39,393 nucleotides of DNA from Paracoccaceae bacterium. Its GTDB lineage: Bacteria; Pseudomonadota; Alphaproteobacteria; Rhodobacterales; Rhodobacteraceae. Each line of letters starts with the position of its first letter. The first letter of the stretch is position 1. The stretch is taken from positions 1-39,393 of the forward strand of contig JAPUEK010000092.1 of assembly GCA_027492585.1 (NCBI GenBank), written 5' to 3'. The notes beneath the pieces are model-generated. The model was not told where the DNA came from. It did not search any database and was given only the letters and a program-made list of their open reading frames with translations. The translations under genes and the position numbers were made by a program. Positions 8,441 through 19,013 of this stretch are shown here, one piece after another.

Positions 8441-9466
8441 ATGCGTAACGCACTCATTCTGGCCGTGATCGCCGCGGCCGGTTTTTCGTCGGCCGCTCTG
8501 GCCGAGGGCAAGAAGATCGGTGTGTCCTGGGCGCAGTTCCAGGAAGAGCGCTGGAAGATCGACGAAGCCGCGATGAAGGCCGCCATCGAGGCTGCCGGCA
8601 ATGAATATGTCTCCGCCGACGCGCAATCTTCGGCTGAAAAGCAGCTTTCGGACGTTGACGCGCTGATCGCGCAGGGCGTGGACGCGCTTGTCATCAACGC
8701 CTGGGACAAGGACGCCATCGGCCCGGCCGTCGAGAAGGCCGCTGCCGAAGGGATTCCGGTCGTCGGCTATGACCGCCTGATCGAAGACAACCGCGCCTTC
8801 TATCTGACCTTCGACAACGTGGGCGTCGGCAAGATCATCGCCGAGAAGGTCTTCGCGCTGGCGCCGAAGGGCAACTATGCCATCATCAAGGGCGATCCGG
8901 GCGACCCGAACGTCAACTTCCTGCGTCAGGGCATGGAAGAAGTGATCGGCGCTGCCGTTGCTTCGGGCGACATCAAGATCGTCGGCGAGGCGAACTCCGA
9001 TGGCTGGAAGCCGGAAAATGCCCAGAAGAACATGGAGCAGATCCTGACCGCCAACAACAACGCCGTTGACGCCGTTCTGTCGCAGAACGACGGCATGGCG
9101 GGCGGCGCCATCGCGGCGCTGTCGGCGCAGGGGCTGAACGTTCCGATCGGCGGCCAGGACGGCGACCTTGCCGCACTGAACCGTGTGGCCCGCGGCACCC
9201 AGACCGTTTCGGTGTGGAAAGATGCGCGCGCCCTCGGCAAGGCGGCGGGCGAGATCGCCTCGCAGCTCGCCGACGGCACGGCGCTGGATGCGGTTGCCGG
9301 CGCGACCAAGTTCAGCGGCGGTGAGAAAGGTGTCGAGATGAACGCCATCCTTCTGGCGCCGACCCCGATCACCAAGGACAACCTGGATGTCGTGATCGAC
9401 GCGGGCCACATCACCAAGGAGCAGGCCTGTGAAGGCGCTCTGCCGGATGTTGCTGCCTGCCAATAA
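8441..9466 (+). CDS. xylF: D-xylose ABC transporter substrate-binding protein
   Basis: The protein is 341 residues from the ATG at 8441, which follows a strong GGGAGG ribosome-binding site. The upstream in-frame extension to 8282 crosses the promoter and is rejected. A signal peptide (MRNALILAVIAAAGFSSAALA, cleaved near residue 21 or 22) leads into a periplasmic-binding-protein type 1 sugar fold. Recognisable segments are KKIGVSWAQFQEERWKID near the start, the VDALVINAWDKDAIGPA region, and GGQDGDLAALNRVARGTQTVSVWKD, all typical of XylF. It binds xylose in the periplasm and delivers it to XylHG. A hairpin follows before xylH. Confidence 0.95.
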   Translation: MRNALILAVIAAAGFSSAALAEGKKIGVSWAQFQEERWKIDEAAMKAAIEAAGNEYVSADAQSSAEKQLSDVDALIAQGVDALVINAWDKDAIGPAVEKAAAEGIPVVGYDRLIEDNRAFYLTFDNVGVGKIIAEKVFALAPKGNYAIIKGDPGDPNVNFLRQGMEEVIGAAVASGDIKIVGEANSDGWKPENAQKNMEQILTANNNAVDAVLSQNDGMAGGAIAALSAQGLNVPIGGQDGDLAALNRVARGTQTVSVWKDARALGKAAGEIASQLADGTALDAVAGATKFSGGEKGVEMNAILLAPTPITKDNLDVVIDAGHITKEQACEGALPDVAACQ

Positions 9467-9482
9467 GGTCTGACAGACGATC

Positions 9483-9512
9483 CCGGCACCGACCCGCGAG
9501 GGCCGGTGCCGG
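9483..9512 (+). other. Strong hairpin downstream of xylF
   Basis: CCGGCACCG (9483-9491) pairs with CGGTGCCGG (9504-9512). Inside, CCC/GGG closes a GCGA tetraloop (9496-9499) after one mismatch. The position between the binding-protein gene and the permease gene suggests an mRNA-stabilising or partial-termination element that raises XylF output relative to XylH and XylG. Confidence 0.65.
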
Positions 9513-9635
9513 ACCTCTTTCCGATGAGACGGCAGAGCCGGTCTGCGCCTCTCATGGCGGCGCGCCTTTCCGGGCAGGGCCGGCGGCATCGCCGCGGCCG
9601 ACGTTTCATCCCCTCCCATATAGCCGGATGAGGAC

Positions 9636-10970
9636 ATGACCGAACATTCCGCCCCCCCCAACCTCGGCCCGCAGGGCCATGATCTCCAGATCGGGCCTGT
9701 CGGCCGCTTCCTCCGCGCGACGGAGCTGGACACGAGGATGCTCGGCATGGTCGGCGCGCTGCTGCTGATCTGGCTCGGCTTCCATCTTTACGGGGTGCTG
9801 GTCAACGGCGAGGGCGTATTCCTGACCCCGCGCAACCTGTGGAACCTGTCGGTGCAGACCTCGGTGACGGGGATCATGGCGACGGGCATGGTCCTGGTCA
9901 TCATCACCCGCAACATCGACCTGTCCGTCGGCTCCATCGTCGGGGTGACGGGGATGATCATGGGCATCCTTCAGGTGAATATCCTGCCGCAATATCTGGG
10001 GCTTGGCCATCCGGCGATCTGGGTGATCACGGTCATCGTCGGGATCATCTGCGGCATGATCATCGGGGCCTTCCACGGCTGGCTGATCGCCTATCGCGGC
10101 ATCCCCTCCTTCATCGTGACGCTGGGCGGGCTTCTGGTCTGGCGCGGGGCGGCGTTCCTGACCGCCGATGGCAAGACCATCTCGCCGGTGGACACGACCT
10201 TCGCGCTTCTGGGCGGCGGGCCATACGGCTCGGTCGGGGCCACGGGTAGCTGGATCGTCGGCATCCTCGGCTGTGCGGCGATCCTCTGGGTGCTGGCGCG
10301 GGGCAGGGCTGCGCGGCGCAAGCATGGCTTTGCCGTGCGCGAGATCTGGGCGGAGGCGGTGCTGGCGGCACTCGGCTGCGGGGCGCTGATCGGCGCCGTC
10401 CTGCTCGTCAACGCCTATCCCTGGCCGAAGGGCATCGTGGAGGCCTATGCGAAGGCCAACAACCTCACCGTGCCGGAAGGCGGTCTCTTCATCAGCCACG
10501 GCTTCGCCATTCCGGTGCTGATCCTTGCCGCCGTCGGCATCGCCATGACCATCCTGATGACCCGCACCCGCTTTGGCCGCTATGTCTTCGCCATCGGCGG
10601 CAACCCGGAGGCCGCGGCCCTCGCCGGGATCAACACCCGCTGGATGACGATGAAGATCTTCGCCCTGATGGGGATGCTGGCCGGGCTGGCCGCCGTCGTC
10701 GCCTCGGCGCGGCTGAACTCCGCCACCAACGCGCTCGGCGATCTGGAGGAGCTTTACGTCATCGCCTCCGCCGTGGTCGGCGGCACCTCTCTGGCGGGCG
10801 GCATCGGCACGATCTACGGCGCGATCATCGGGGCCTTGGTGATGCAGAGCCTTCAGACCGGGATGGTGCTGATCGGCTATGGCGACGGCTCCTATCGCAA
10901 GGTCGTGGTGGGGGTGGCGCTGGTGCTGGCCGTCTATCTCGACAATCTCTACCGCAAGAAAATCAAGTGA
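9636..10970 (+). CDS. xylH: D-xylose ABC transporter permease
   Basis: The 444-residue inner-membrane protein has roughly 10 or more hydrophobic helices. It carries the sugar-permease signature [18 protein letters not shown] (about residues 91-108) and the cytoplasmic coupling loop [15 protein letters not shown] (about 315-329), as in the RbsC/XylH family. A long charged loop near residues 220-240 ([12 protein letters not shown]) and an extra periplasmic stretch account for its length. It forms the channel with two XylG ATPases. The start ATG at 9636 has a GAGG only two bases upstream, so initiation may be weak. No better in-frame start is visible. Confidence 0.94.
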   Translation: MTEHSAPPNLGPQGHDLQIGPVGRFLRATELDTRMLGMVGALLLIWLGFHLYGVLVNGEGVFLTPRNLWNLSVQTSVTGIMATGMVLVIITRNIDLSVGSIVGVTGMIMGILQVNILPQYLGLGHPAIWVITVIVGIICGMIIGAFHGWLIAYRGIPSFIVTLGGLLVWRGAAFLTADGKTISPVDTTFALLGGGPYGSVGATGSWIVGILGCAAILWVLARGRAARRKHGFAVREIWAEAVLAALGCGALIGAVLLVNAYPWPKGIVEAYAKANNLTVPEGGLFISHGFAIPVLILAAVGIAMTILMTRTRFGRYVFAIGGNPEAAALAGINTRWMTMKIFALMGMLAGLAAVVASARLNSATNALGDLEELYVIASAVVGGTSLAGGIGTIYGAIIGALVMQSLQTGMVLIGYGDGSYRKVVVGVALVLAVYLDNLYRKKIK

Positions 10971-10981
10971 GGGGCGCGACC

Positions 10982-11740
10982 ATGGCACAAACCGGAACCC
11001 CTCTTGTCGAGATGCGCGACATCTCCATCGCCTTCGGCGGGATCAAGGCGGTCGATCATGTGACGATCGACCTCTATCCCGGCGAGGTGGTGGGCCTCCT
11101 CGGCCACAACGGTGCGGGCAAATCGACGCTGATCAAATGCCTGTCGGGCGCCTACAAGGCCGACAGCGGCACGATCCTGATCAATGGCGAGCCGGTGGAG
11201 ATCGACAATCCCCGCGACGCCCGCGCCCAGAACATCGAGACGATCTATCAGACGCTGGCGCTGGCCGACAATCTCGATGCCGCCTCCAACCTCTTCCTCG
11301 GGCGGGAGCTGGTCGGACCGGGCGGGATGCTCAACGATGCGGCGATGGAGGCGGAGACGCGCAAGATCATGGGGCGGCTCAACCCCAACTTCCGCAAGTT
11401 CAACGTGCCGGTTTCGGCCCTGTCCGGCGGGCAGCGCCAGTCGGTCGCCATCGCCCGCGCCGTCTATTTCAACGCCAAGATCCTGATCATGGACGAGCCG
11501 ACCGCAGCACTCGGCCCGCATGAGACGCAGATGGTGTCGGAACTGATCCAGGAGCTGAAAGCGCAAGGATTGGGCATTTTCCTGATCGAGCATGACATCC
11601 ACAACGTCATGAAGCTTTGCGACCGGGCGAGTGTCATGAAAAACGGTCAGTTGGTCGGCACGGTGAAGGTCGATGAGGTGACGGACGAGGATATTCTCGG
11701 CATGATCATCATGGGCAAGAAACCGGCAAGGGCAGCATGA
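10982..11740 (+). CDS. xylG: D-xylose ABC transporter ATP-binding protein, single-domain form
   Basis: The protein is 252 residues from the ATG at 10982. A GTG at 10967 overlapping the xylH stop is an alternative, but the ATG has GAGGGG at a better distance. It has Walker [10 protein letters not shown] (about residue 40), the signature [14 protein letters not shown] (about 147), Walker [13 protein letters not shown] (about 168) and the switch His in LIEHD. Only one nucleotide-binding domain is present, whereas the enterobacterial XylG has two in about 510 residues. The protein therefore presumably works as a homodimer. The single-domain form is known in alphaproteobacterial xylose operons. 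It overlaps xylB by 4 bp. Confidence 0.93.
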   Translation: MAQTGTPLVEMRDISIAFGGIKAVDHVTIDLYPGEVVGLLGHNGAGKSTLIKCLSGAYKADSGTILINGEPVEIDNPRDARAQNIETIYQTLALADNLDAASNLFLGRELVGPGGMLNDAAMEAETRKIMGRLNPNFRKFNVPVSALSGGQRQSVAIARAVYFNAKILIMDEPTAALGPHETQMVSELIQELKAQGLGIFLIEHDIHNVMKLCDRASVMKNGQLVGTVKVDEVTDEDILGMIIMGKKPARAA

Positions 11741-13176
11741 TGTTCATCGGTCTTGATCTTGGAACCTCCGGGCTGAAGGGGGTGCTGATCGACGAGGCGC
11801 AGCGCGTGCTGGCCGAGGCGAGCGCGCCCCTGACCGTTTCGCGTCCCCATGACGGGTGGAGCGAGCAGCTCCCCTCCGACTGGATCGCGGCTGCGGAGGC
11901 GGTGATGGGTGCGCTTGCCGCTCATGGTCTCGGTCAGGTGCGCGGCATCGGGCTTTCGGGGCAGATGCACGGCGCGACGCTGCTGGACGGCGCGGACGAG
12001 GTGCTGCGGCCCTGCATCCTGTGGAACGACACCCGCAGCCATGAGGAAGCCGCCGAGATGGACGGCGATCCGATCTTCCGGCGGCTGACCGGCAACATCG
12101 TCTTTCCGGGCTTCACCGCGCCGAAGCTTCTCTGGGTGCGGAGGCATGAGCCGCGGGTCTGGGACCGCATGGCCAAGGTCCTGTTGCCGAAGGATTATCT
12201 GCGGCTCTGGCTGACGGGGGAGCATGTCGCCGAAATGTCGGACGCCGCCGGGACAAGCTGGCTCGACACCGGCGCGCGCGACTGGTCCGACAGCCTGCTG
12301 GAGGCGACCGGCCTTTCGCGCGCGCAGATGCCGCGGCTGGTCGAAGGGTCGGAGCGGTCGGGCGACCTGCGCCCGGAGCTCGCGGCGCGCTGGGGCCTGC
12401 CGAAGGGCGTCGTGGTGGCCGGGGGAGGGGGCGACAATGCCGCCTCGGGCGTCGGTGTCGGCGTGGTGCGCGCGGGGGAGGCCTTTGTCTCGCTCGGCAC
12501 TTCGGGGGTGCTGTTCGCGGCCAATGACGGCTATCAGCCGGACCCGGCAACGGCGGTCCACACCTTCTGCCATGCCCTGCCCGACACCTGGCACCAGATG
12601 GGCGTGATCCTTGCCGCCACCGATGCGCTGAACTGGTATGCGGGGCTGGTCGGGCAGGAGGCTTCGGCGCTGACGGGCGAACTCGGCGCGCTGGAGGCCC
12701 CCGGCCGCACGACTTTCCTGCCATACCTCGGCGGGGAGCGGACGCCGCTCAACTCCGCCTCGGTGCGCGGGGCCTTCACCGGGCTGGAACATGCGACCGA
12801 CCGGCGGGCCGCGACCCGCGCCGTTCTGGAAGGCGTGACCTTCGCCATCCGCGATTGCCGTGATGCGCTGGCCGCCACCGGCACCCGGCTTGAAAACCTG
12901 CTGGCGGTCGGGGGCGGCTCGCGTTCCGACTACTGGCTCAGGGCGATTGCCACGGCGCTGGACGTGCCGGTGCAACTGCCGGTCGCGGGGGATTTCGGCG
13001 GGGCCTTCGGCGCCGCGCGCCTCGCGCTGATGGCCGCCACCGGGGCAGGGGCCGAGATCGCCACCCTGCCGCCGATCGCCCGCACCATCGAGCCCGACCG
13101 CAATCTGACCGCCGCCTTCGACGCGGGCCATGCCCGCTTCCGTGCTTCCCAATCCGTGATCAAGGATCTGCCATGA
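11737..13176 (+). CDS. xylB: Xylulokinase
   Basis: The 479-residue FGGY-family kinase phosphorylates D-xylulose to D-xylulose 5-phosphate. The N-terminal phosphate-binding motif [15 protein letters not shown] (residues 5-19), the SGQMHG segment (about 75) and the catalytic Asp in [14 protein letters not shown] (about 230) are all present. The C-terminal half has the FGGY ATP-binding core, including [15 protein letters not shown] (about 391). The start is an ATGATG pair overlapping the end of xylG. AAGGGC lies four bases before the first ATG and seven before the second, so either may be used. The gene ends in an ATGA overlap with xylA. Confidence 0.95.
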   Translation: MMFIGLDLGTSGLKGVLIDEAQRVLAEASAPLTVSRPHDGWSEQLPSDWIAAAEAVMGALAAHGLGQVRGIGLSGQMHGATLLDGADEVLRPCILWNDTRSHEEAAEMDGDPIFRRLTGNIVFPGFTAPKLLWVRRHEPRVWDRMAKVLLPKDYLRLWLTGEHVAEMSDAAGTSWLDTGARDWSDSLLEATGLSRAQMPRLVEGSERSGDLRPELAARWGLPKGVVVAGGGGDNAASGVGVGVVRAGEAFVSLGTSGVLFAANDGYQPDPATAVHTFCHALPDTWHQMGVILAATDALNWYAGLVGQEASALTGELGALEAPGRTTFLPYLGGERTPLNSASVRGAFTGLEHATDRRAATRAVLEGVTFAIRDCRDALAATGTRLENLLAVGGGSRSDYWLRAIATALDVPVQLPVAGDFGGAFGAARLALMAATGAGAEIATLPPIARTIEPDRNLTAAFDAGHARFRASQSVIKDLP

Positions 13177-14474
13177 CCGATTTCTTCAAGAATATCCCGC
13201 AAATCAAATATGAAGGCCCGGAAAGCACGAATGAATTCGCTTTCCGCCATTACGATCCCGACGAGGAGATCCTCGGCAAGCGGATGGAAGATCACCTGCG
13301 CTTTTCGGTCGCCTATTGGCACAGCTTTGCCTGGCCCGGCGGCGATCCCTTCGGCGGGCAGACTTTCCAGCGGCCGTGGTTCGGCGACAGCATGGATCTG
13401 GCGAAGCTGAAGGCCGATGTGGCCTTCGAGATGTTCGATATCCTCGGCACGCCCTTCTACGCCTTCCACGATGCCGATGCCCGTCCCGAGGGCGCCACCT
13501 TCGCCGAGAGCAAACGCAATCTCGAAGCAATCGTCGATTACCTCGCCGAGAAGCAATCGACCCACAAGGCGAAGCTTCTCTGGGGGACGGCCAATCTCTT
13601 CTCCCACCGCCGCTGGATGTCGGGCGCCGCGACCAACCCCGATCCGGAGGTCTACGCCTATGCGGCGGCCACTGTGAAATCCTGCCTCGATGCGACGATG
13701 AAGCTCGGCGGGCAGAACTACGTTCTCTGGGGCGGGCGCGAGGGGTATGAGACGCTCCTGAACACCGATCTCAAGCGCGAGCGCGCCCATGCCGGGCGGT
13801 TCCTGCAACAGGTGGTCGATTACAAGCACAAGATCGGCTTCAAGGGCGCGATCCTGATCGAGCCGAAGCCGCAGGAGCCCTCGAAACACCAGTATGATTA
13901 CGATGTGGCGACGGTTTACGGCTTCCTGAAGGAATTCGGGCTGGAGGGTGAGGTCCAGACCAACATCGAGCAGGGCCATGCCATCCTCGCCGGCCACAGC
14001 TTCGAGCATGAGATCGCCATGGCGGCGGCGCTCGGGATCTTCGGTTCCATCGACATGAACCGGAACGACTACCAGTCCGGCTGGGATACCGACCAGTTCC
14101 CGAACAACCATGCCGAAAAGGCGCTGGCCTTCTACGAGATCCTCAAGGCGGGCGGCTATACCACCGGCGGCACCAATTTCGACGCCAAGATCCGCCGGCA
14201 GTCGCTGGACCCGGAGGATCTGATCCTCGCCCATGTCGGCGGGATGGACACCTGCGCCCGCGCGCTGCGCGCGGCCGCCTACATGCTGGAGGATGGCCCG
14301 CTGGAGGCGGCCCGCAAGGCCCGCTATGCCGGCTGGGACCGCGAGGGCGCCAAGGCCATGCTCGCACAGCCGCTGGAGGTGATCGCCCAGGCGGTGGTGG
14401 ACAACAACATCAACCCCGAGCCGCGCTCCGGCCGCCAGGAACGGCTGGAGAACCTCTGGAACCACTACATCTGA
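13173..14474 (+). CDS. xylA: Xylose isomerase
   Basis: The 433-residue class II xylose isomerase converts D-xylose to D-xylulose in the cytoplasm. Diagnostic segments are the catalytic His/Asp in [13 protein letters not shown] (about residue 96), [15 protein letters not shown] (about 187), the metal-binding Glu/Lys in [16 protein letters not shown] (about 230), GHSFEHEIA (about 271) and [18 protein letters not shown] (about 296). The length is typical of the ~440-residue class II enzymes. It overlaps xylB by 4 bp and is the last gene of the operon, followed by a GC-rich terminator-like hairpin. Confidence 0.97.
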   Translation: MTDFFKNIPQIKYEGPESTNEFAFRHYDPDEEILGKRMEDHLRFSVAYWHSFAWPGGDPFGGQTFQRPWFGDSMDLAKLKADVAFEMFDILGTPFYAFHDADARPEGATFAESKRNLEAIVDYLAEKQSTHKAKLLWGTANLFSHRRWMSGAATNPDPEVYAYAAATVKSCLDATMKLGGQNYVLWGGREGYETLLNTDLKRERAHAGRFLQQVVDYKHKIGFKGAILIEPKPQEPSKHQYDYDVATVYGFLKEFGLEGEVQTNIEQGHAILAGHSFEHEIAMAAALGIFGSIDMNRNDYQSGWDTDQFPNNHAEKALAFYEILKAGGYTTGGTNFDAKIRRQSLDPEDLILAHVGGMDTCARALRAAAYMLEDGPLEAARKARYAGWDREGAKAMLAQPLEVIAQAVVDNNINPEPRSGRQERLENLWNHYI

Positions 14475-14500
14475 ACCGCGCAGAAGCCGTGGTCCGGGAC

Positions 14501-14522
14501 CGGCCGCCCCTCGGGGCGGCCG
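14501..14522 (+). terminator. Terminator-like hairpin after xylA
   Basis: CGGCCGCCCC (14501-14510) and GGGGCGGCCG (14513-14522) are perfectly complementary. Sterically this gives about 8 bp with a 6-base loop. AAGCGTTTT follows, with only a short T-run. It probably closes the xyl operon. Confidence 0.6.
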
Positions 14523-14609
14523 AAGCGTTTTGGACGATGCACGGGCGCGGTGGCGGCTTTGCCGCAGCGCAGCGGAAAGCGGGCCGCGAAAGCGGCGCGA
14601 TTCTGGACC

Positions 14610-14643
14610 TTTGCAGCGATCTGTCATAAGCAGCATCTGCAAA
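14610..14643. promoter_or_regulatory. Inverted repeat upstream of the RND operon
   Basis: TTTGCAG (14610-14616) and CTGCAAA (14637-14643) are perfect inverted arms around 20 bases, about 80 bp before the adaptor start. They could be a regulator binding site. No regulator gene is adjacent, so the partner would be encoded elsewhere. Confidence 0.4.
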
Positions 14644-14656
14644 TAAGGTTCACCCG

Positions 14657-14677
14657 GCGCCAGTCCGATTCTGGCGC
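14657..14677. promoter_or_regulatory. Second inverted repeat upstream of the RND operon
   Basis: GCGCCAG (14657-14663) and CTGGCGC (14671-14677) are perfect 7-bp arms around a 7-base centre, about 50 bp before the adaptor start. This could be a leader hairpin in the mRNA or a dimeric operator. The data do not separate these. Confidence 0.4.
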
Positions 14678-14725
14678 ATCAAAGCAATGTTCCGGTGAGG
14701 CCGAAGTGTCGGGTCGGGACGGAAA

Positions 14726-15877
14726 GTGAAAAGCGTGGCATCGTCCTTCCGGCTTCACAAAGCAGCGGCTGTCGTGGTTCTTCTCGCGGCTGGCGCCTGG
14801 ATCATCACAGGCAAATTCGCCTTTGTCGGCAGCGAGCATGAGGGCGCTGCCGAGGCGCAGGAAACCGCCGCCGCGGCCGAGGCGACCGGGGAAGCCGCGC
14901 CGAGCGGCGGCGCCGCGCCTGCGGCCACGGTCCGCACCGTGGCCGGCATGGTCCCGGTCTTTGCCGAGCACGCCCGCAAGATCAAGCTTTCCGGCGTGAC
15001 CGAGCCGAACAAGCGTGCCGTTCTCGCCGCCCGCGCCGATGGCGTGGCGCAGGCGCTCAACGTCACCAAGGGCGCCTCGGTGGAGGCAGGGCAGGTGGTT
15101 CTGGCGCTCGAAGGGCCGGAGACGCTGGCCCGCGCCCAGATCGCCGAGATCGCCCTTGCCCAGCGGGAGCGCGACCTTGAAGTGGCACAGCGGCTCTTCG
15201 ACGGCGGCAACACCCCGGAAACCCAGTTGACCAATGCCCGCAGCGCCCGCGATTCCGCCAAGGCGGAACTGACCCTCGCCCGCGCCTCGGTGGACAAGCT
15301 GAACCTCTCGGCGCCCTTCTCCGGTCTTGTCGATGCGGTGGCGGTTGAACTTGGCGAATGGGTCCAGACCGGAACCCCGGTGGCCACGATCCTGTCGCTC
15401 GACCCGATCCGGGTGCGGGCTGAGGTGAGCGAGCTGGACGTGGGCTTCGTCTCCCCCGGCGCCACGACCAGGCTGAAGCTGGTCAACGGCACCGAGATGG
15501 AAGGCAAGGTCACCTTCGTCGCGCGGGAGGCTTCGGCCAGCACCCGCACCTTCCCGGTCGAGGTGGAGCTGCCGAACCCCGGCAATGTCGTGCCGTCCGG
15601 CATGACGACGGAGGTGGAGCTTTTCGCCGATCCGCAGCCGACCGTAACCGTGCCGCGCTCGATCATCACGCTGAACGACGAGGGTGTTCTGGGCCTGCGC
15701 GTCGTCGGCAAGGACAATGTGGCGCATTTCGTCGCCGTCGAGATCATCGACGACACCGAAGCCGGGCTGGTGGTCAAGGGGGTGCCGCAGGATGTGCGGA
15801 TCATCACCGCCGGTCAGGATCTGGTCCGCGACGGTGAGACGGTGATCGTCTCGGAAACCGCGCAGGTCACGCCATGA
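14726..15877 (+). CDS. RND efflux system periplasmic adaptor (membrane fusion protein)
   Basis: The protein is 383 residues from a GTG at 14726. It opens with a membrane anchor (AAAVVVLLAAGAWIITG, about residues 13-29) and an Ala/Glu-rich linker. The barrel-sandwich hybrid domain follows (AARADGVAQALNVTKGASVEAGQVVLALEG split across about 98-128). A short alpha-hairpin with coiled-coil character (about 130-190) and the beta-barrel and membrane-proximal parts come next. This is the HlyD/AcrA-type adaptor that links an RND pump to an outer-membrane channel. It overlaps the pump gene by 4 bp (ATGA). The hairpin is short, as in adaptors that contact the channel end-to-end. The transported compound is unknown. 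Confidence 0.9.
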   Translation: MKSVASSFRLHKAAAVVVLLAAGAWIITGKFAFVGSEHEGAAEAQETAAAAEATGEAAPSGGAAPAATVRTVAGMVPVFAEHARKIKLSGVTEPNKRAVLAARADGVAQALNVTKGASVEAGQVVLALEGPETLARAQIAEIALAQRERDLEVAQRLFDGGNTPETQLTNARSARDSAKAELTLARASVDKLNLSAPFSGLVDAVAVELGEWVQTGTPVATILSLDPIRVRAEVSELDVGFVSPGATTRLKLVNGTEMEGKVTFVAREASASTRTFPVEVELPNPGNVVPSGMTTEVELFADPQPTVTVPRSIITLNDEGVLGLRVVGKDNVAHFVAVEIIDDTEAGLVVKGVPQDVRIITAGQDLVRDGETVIVSETAQVTP

Positions 15878-18800
15878 AACTCGTTGAAACCGCAATCGCC
15901 AATGCCCGGCTGACCCTTTCGGTTCTGGTCTTCCTGATGCTGACCGGGGCGATGGCCTATATGAACATCCCCAAGGAAGCCGAGCCGGATGTGCAGATCC
16001 CCATCATCTATGTCTCGATGGGCTATGCCGGCATCTCTCCCGAGGACAGCGAGCGGCTTCTGCTCCGTCCGATGGAGACGGGGCTGAAATCCATCACCGG
16101 GATCAAGAAGATGACCTCCACCGCCTATCAGGGCGGCGGCAACGTTCTGCTGGAGTTTCAGGCGGGGGCCAACCTCGACAAGGCGCTGGAGGATGTCCGC
16201 AACAAGGTTTCGCAGGTGCGCCCGGAATTGCCGAACGGCGCGGATGAGCCGACGGTGAACGAGGTCAACATCTCGCAGTTCCCGGTGCTGGTCATCACCC
16301 TCTCCGGCCCGGTGCCGGAGCGGGTTCTGGCCGCCGCAGGGCGCGAATTGCGCGACCGCATTGAAGAGGACAGCCGGGTTCTGGATGCCGCCCTGCAAGG
16401 CGTGCGCGACGACCTTGTGGAGGTGATCGTCGATCCGGCCAAGCTCGCCTCCTATGGCTTGCGCCCCGATACGCTGATCGCGGGTTTCAACGCCAACAAC
16501 CAGCTTGTTGCGGCGGGAGCCCTGGAAGGGGCGGAGGGACGCTATGCCATCAAGGTGCCGTCGCTGATCGAGACGCCCGCCGACGTGGCGGGCCTGCCGA
16601 TCATCTCGACCGACACGGCCATGGTGCGGGCGGGCGACATCGCCTCGGTGCGCGCCACGCAGAAGGACCCGGTGACGGTGACGCGGCTGAACGGCCAGCC
16701 TGCCGTGGCCATCGAAGTGTCCAAGCGCACCGGCGCCAACCTGATCGCCACCGTCGATGCGGTGAAGATCATCACCGAGGATTTCAAGAAACTGCTGCCC
16801 GCCGGGACCGAAGTTTCCTATTCTCAGGATAAATCCAAGGATATCCGGCAGTTGCTCGCCGATCTTCAGAACTCGGTGCTGACGGCGGTGATCCTTGTCT
16901 TCATCGTGATCCTCTATGCGCTGTCGGGCCGCGCCTCGATCCTGATCGGTCTGGCGATCCCGGCCTCCTTCCTCATGGGGATGCTGGCGCTGTCGCTGAT
17001 GGGCTATACGGTCAATATCGTGGTGCTCTTCTCGCTCATCCTCGCCGTGGGGATGCTGGTGGACGATGCGATCATCGTGACCGAATTCGCCGAAAGGCGG
17101 ATGTCGGAAGGCATCGACAAGCGCGAAGCCTTCGCCATGGCCTCGCACCGGATGGCGGGGCCGGTGATCGCCGCCACGCTGACCCGGATCGCGGCCTTCT
17201 CGCCGCTGCTCTTCTGGCCGGGCATCGTCGGCGAGTTCATGAAATACATGCCGATCACCCTGATCGTCACGCTTTCGGCGTCGCTCGTCTATGCGCTGAT
17301 CTTCGTGCCGACGCTCGGCTCGATCATCGCCAAGCCCTTCAAGGAGCCGCCGAAGCAGAAGGACGGCGCGTTCATGTGGGTGGTGGGCCGTGCCGTGCGC
17401 CATCCCTTCATCGTTCTGACCCTCGCGCTGGCGCTTCTGGTTTCGGTGCCGTTCGCCTATGGCAAGTTCGGCAGCGGTGTCGAGTTCTTCCCGAATGTGG
17501 AGCCGGAATACGGGCTTCTCTATGTGAAGGCACGGGGCAACCTGTCGATCGAGGAGAAGGATGCGCTGGTCAAGCAGGCCGAGAAGCGCATCCTCGGCTG
17601 GCCGGGGATCGAGACCGTATATACCCGTTCCGGACGGGCGGGCGGCGGCGGCAACGAGGTTGCGGCGGATGTGATCGGCGTGATCCAGTATGAATTCGTG
17701 GACTGGCGCGAGCGCAAGAATGCCAATGCCATCCTCGCCGATCTGCGCGGGGCGATGACCGGGATTCCGGGCGTCGACATCGAGGTTTCGGTGCCGCAGG
17801 CCGGCCCGCCGACCGGCAAGGCCATCCAGATCCAGCTTTCGGCCTCCGATCCGACCGGGCTGAACGATGTGGCGCGGCAGGTGGCGGATCAGCTTGCCAA
17901 GGTGCCGGATGTGATCGACGTGGATTCCGGTCTGCCGCCTCCCGGCGTGGACTGGGAGCTGAAGGTGGATCGCGGCGCTGCGGCGCGCTACGGCATCTCG
18001 CCCGGCACGGTCGGAGCCATGGTGCAGCTGGTGACGAGCGGGCTGAAGCTGTCGGATTACCGTCCGGCAGGGGCCGATGATGCGGTCGATATCGTGCTGC
18101 GCCTGCCGCCCGATCAGCGGACCATCGTGGCGCTCGACCAGCTTCGCATCCAGACGGCGGCGGGGTCGGTGCCGATCTCCAACTTCGTCACCCGCGTCGC
18201 GGCGCCGACCACCGGCCAGCTTTCCCGCATCGACGGGCAGCGCACGGTGACGGTGCAGGCCGGCATCCGCGAAGGCGTTCAGGCCCAGATCGTGCGCGAT
18301 ACGATCACCAAGCAGCTTGAGGCCTCCGGTCTCGACAAGGCGGGCATCCGCTGGAAGCTCGCGGGCGAGGACGAGGAGCAGGCGGAGGCGGGGGCCTTCC
18401 TCGGCAAGGCCTTCGGGGCGGCGCTCTTCCTGATCTTCATCGTGCTTCTGGCGCAGTTCAACAAGTTCACTTCCGTCTGGCTGGTGCTTTCGGCGGTGAT
18501 CATGTCCACCATCGGGGTGCTTCTAGGGCTGATGATCATGTCGCAGCCCTTCGGTGTGGTGATGACCGGCATCGGGATCATCGCGCTGGCGGGGGTGGTG
18601 GTGAACAACAACATCGTGCTCATCGACACTTATGACACGCTCCGGCATGAAGGGATGGGCAAGATCGACGCCATTCTGGAGACCTGCCGCGAGAGGGCGC
18701 GTCCGGTGGTGCTGACGGCGATGACCGCCATCCTCGGGGTGCTGCCCATCGCCTTCGGGCTGAACCTCGAACTGCTGAACCACGAGACGACCTATGGCGC

Positions 18801-18969
18801 GCCCTCCACCCAATGGTGGATATCTCTGTCGAGCGCCATGGTCTACGGTCTCGCCTTTGCGACGATCCTGACGCTGATCGTCATTCCGTCGCTGCTGATG
18901 CTGGTGACGCCCGGCGACGGGCCGCGGCGGAAGTGGCGCTGGTTCGGCCTGCGCCGCAGCGCCGCCTGA
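15874..18969 (+). CDS. RND-family efflux pump permease
   Basis: The 1031-residue protein has the duplicated AcrB-type plan: helix 1, a large periplasmic loop, a 6-helix bundle, then the same again. The proton-relay Asp pair lies in VGMLVDDAIIVTEF (about residue 398). In the second half the usual relay Lys of AcrB is replaced by Asn in ALAGVVVNNNIVLID (about 910), a pattern seen in a distinct RND subgroup. It should pump hydrophobic or amphiphilic compounds using the proton gradient. No outer-membrane channel gene lies within the window, so a TolC-type protein from elsewhere is expected. A terminator-like hairpin follows. Confidence 0.93.
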   Translation: MKLVETAIANARLTLSVLVFLMLTGAMAYMNIPKEAEPDVQIPIIYVSMGYAGISPEDSERLLLRPMETGLKSITGIKKMTSTAYQGGGNVLLEFQAGANLDKALEDVRNKVSQVRPELPNGADEPTVNEVNISQFPVLVITLSGPVPERVLAAAGRELRDRIEEDSRVLDAALQGVRDDLVEVIVDPAKLASYGLRPDTLIAGFNANNQLVAAGALEGAEGRYAIKVPSLIETPADVAGLPIISTDTAMVRAGDIASVRATQKDPVTVTRLNGQPAVAIEVSKRTGANLIATVDAVKIITEDFKKLLPAGTEVSYSQDKSKDIRQLLADLQNSVLTAVILVFIVILYALSGRASILIGLAIPASFLMGMLALSLMGYTVNIVVLFSLILAVGMLVDDAIIVTEFAERRMSEGIDKREAFAMASHRMAGPVIAATLTRIAAFSPLLFWPGIVGEFMKYMPITLIVTLSASLVYALIFVPTLGSIIAKPFKEPPKQKDGAFMWVVGRAVRHPFIVLTLALALLVSVPFAYGKFGSGVEFFPNVEPEYGLLYVKARGNLSIEEKDALVKQAEKRILGWPGIETVYTRSGRAGGGGNEVAADVIGVIQYEFVDWRERKNANAILADLRGAMTGIPGVDIEVSVPQAGPPTGKAIQIQLSASDPTGLNDVARQVADQLAKVPDVIDVDSGLPPPGVDWELKVDRGAAARYGISPGTVGAMVQLVTSGLKLSDYRPAGADDAVDIVLRLPPDQRTIVALDQLRIQTAAGSVPISNFVTRVAAPTTGQLSRIDGQRTVTVQAGIREGVQAQIVRDTITKQLEASGLDKAGIRWKLAGEDEEQAEAGAFLGKAFGAALFLIFIVLLAQFNKFTSVWLVLSAVIMSTIGVLLGLMIMSQPFGVVMTGIGIIALAGVVVNNNIVLIDTYDTLRHEGMGKIDAILETCRERARPVVLTAMTAILGVLPIAFGLNLELLNHETTYGAPSTQWWISLSSAMVYGLAFATILTLIVIPSLLMLVTPGDGPRRKWRWFGLRRSAA

Positions 18970-18991
18970 AACCACCGAAAGCACGACCGGG

Positions 18992-19013
18992 ACCGGGGCC
19001 ATCGCGCCCCGGT
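18992..19013 (+). terminator. Rho-independent terminator after the RND operon
   Basis: ACCGGGGC (18992-18999) pairs with GCCCCGGT (19006-19013) around a 6-base loop, followed by TTCCTTTTGG. It lies about 20 bp past the stop codon of the pump gene. Confidence 0.75.
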
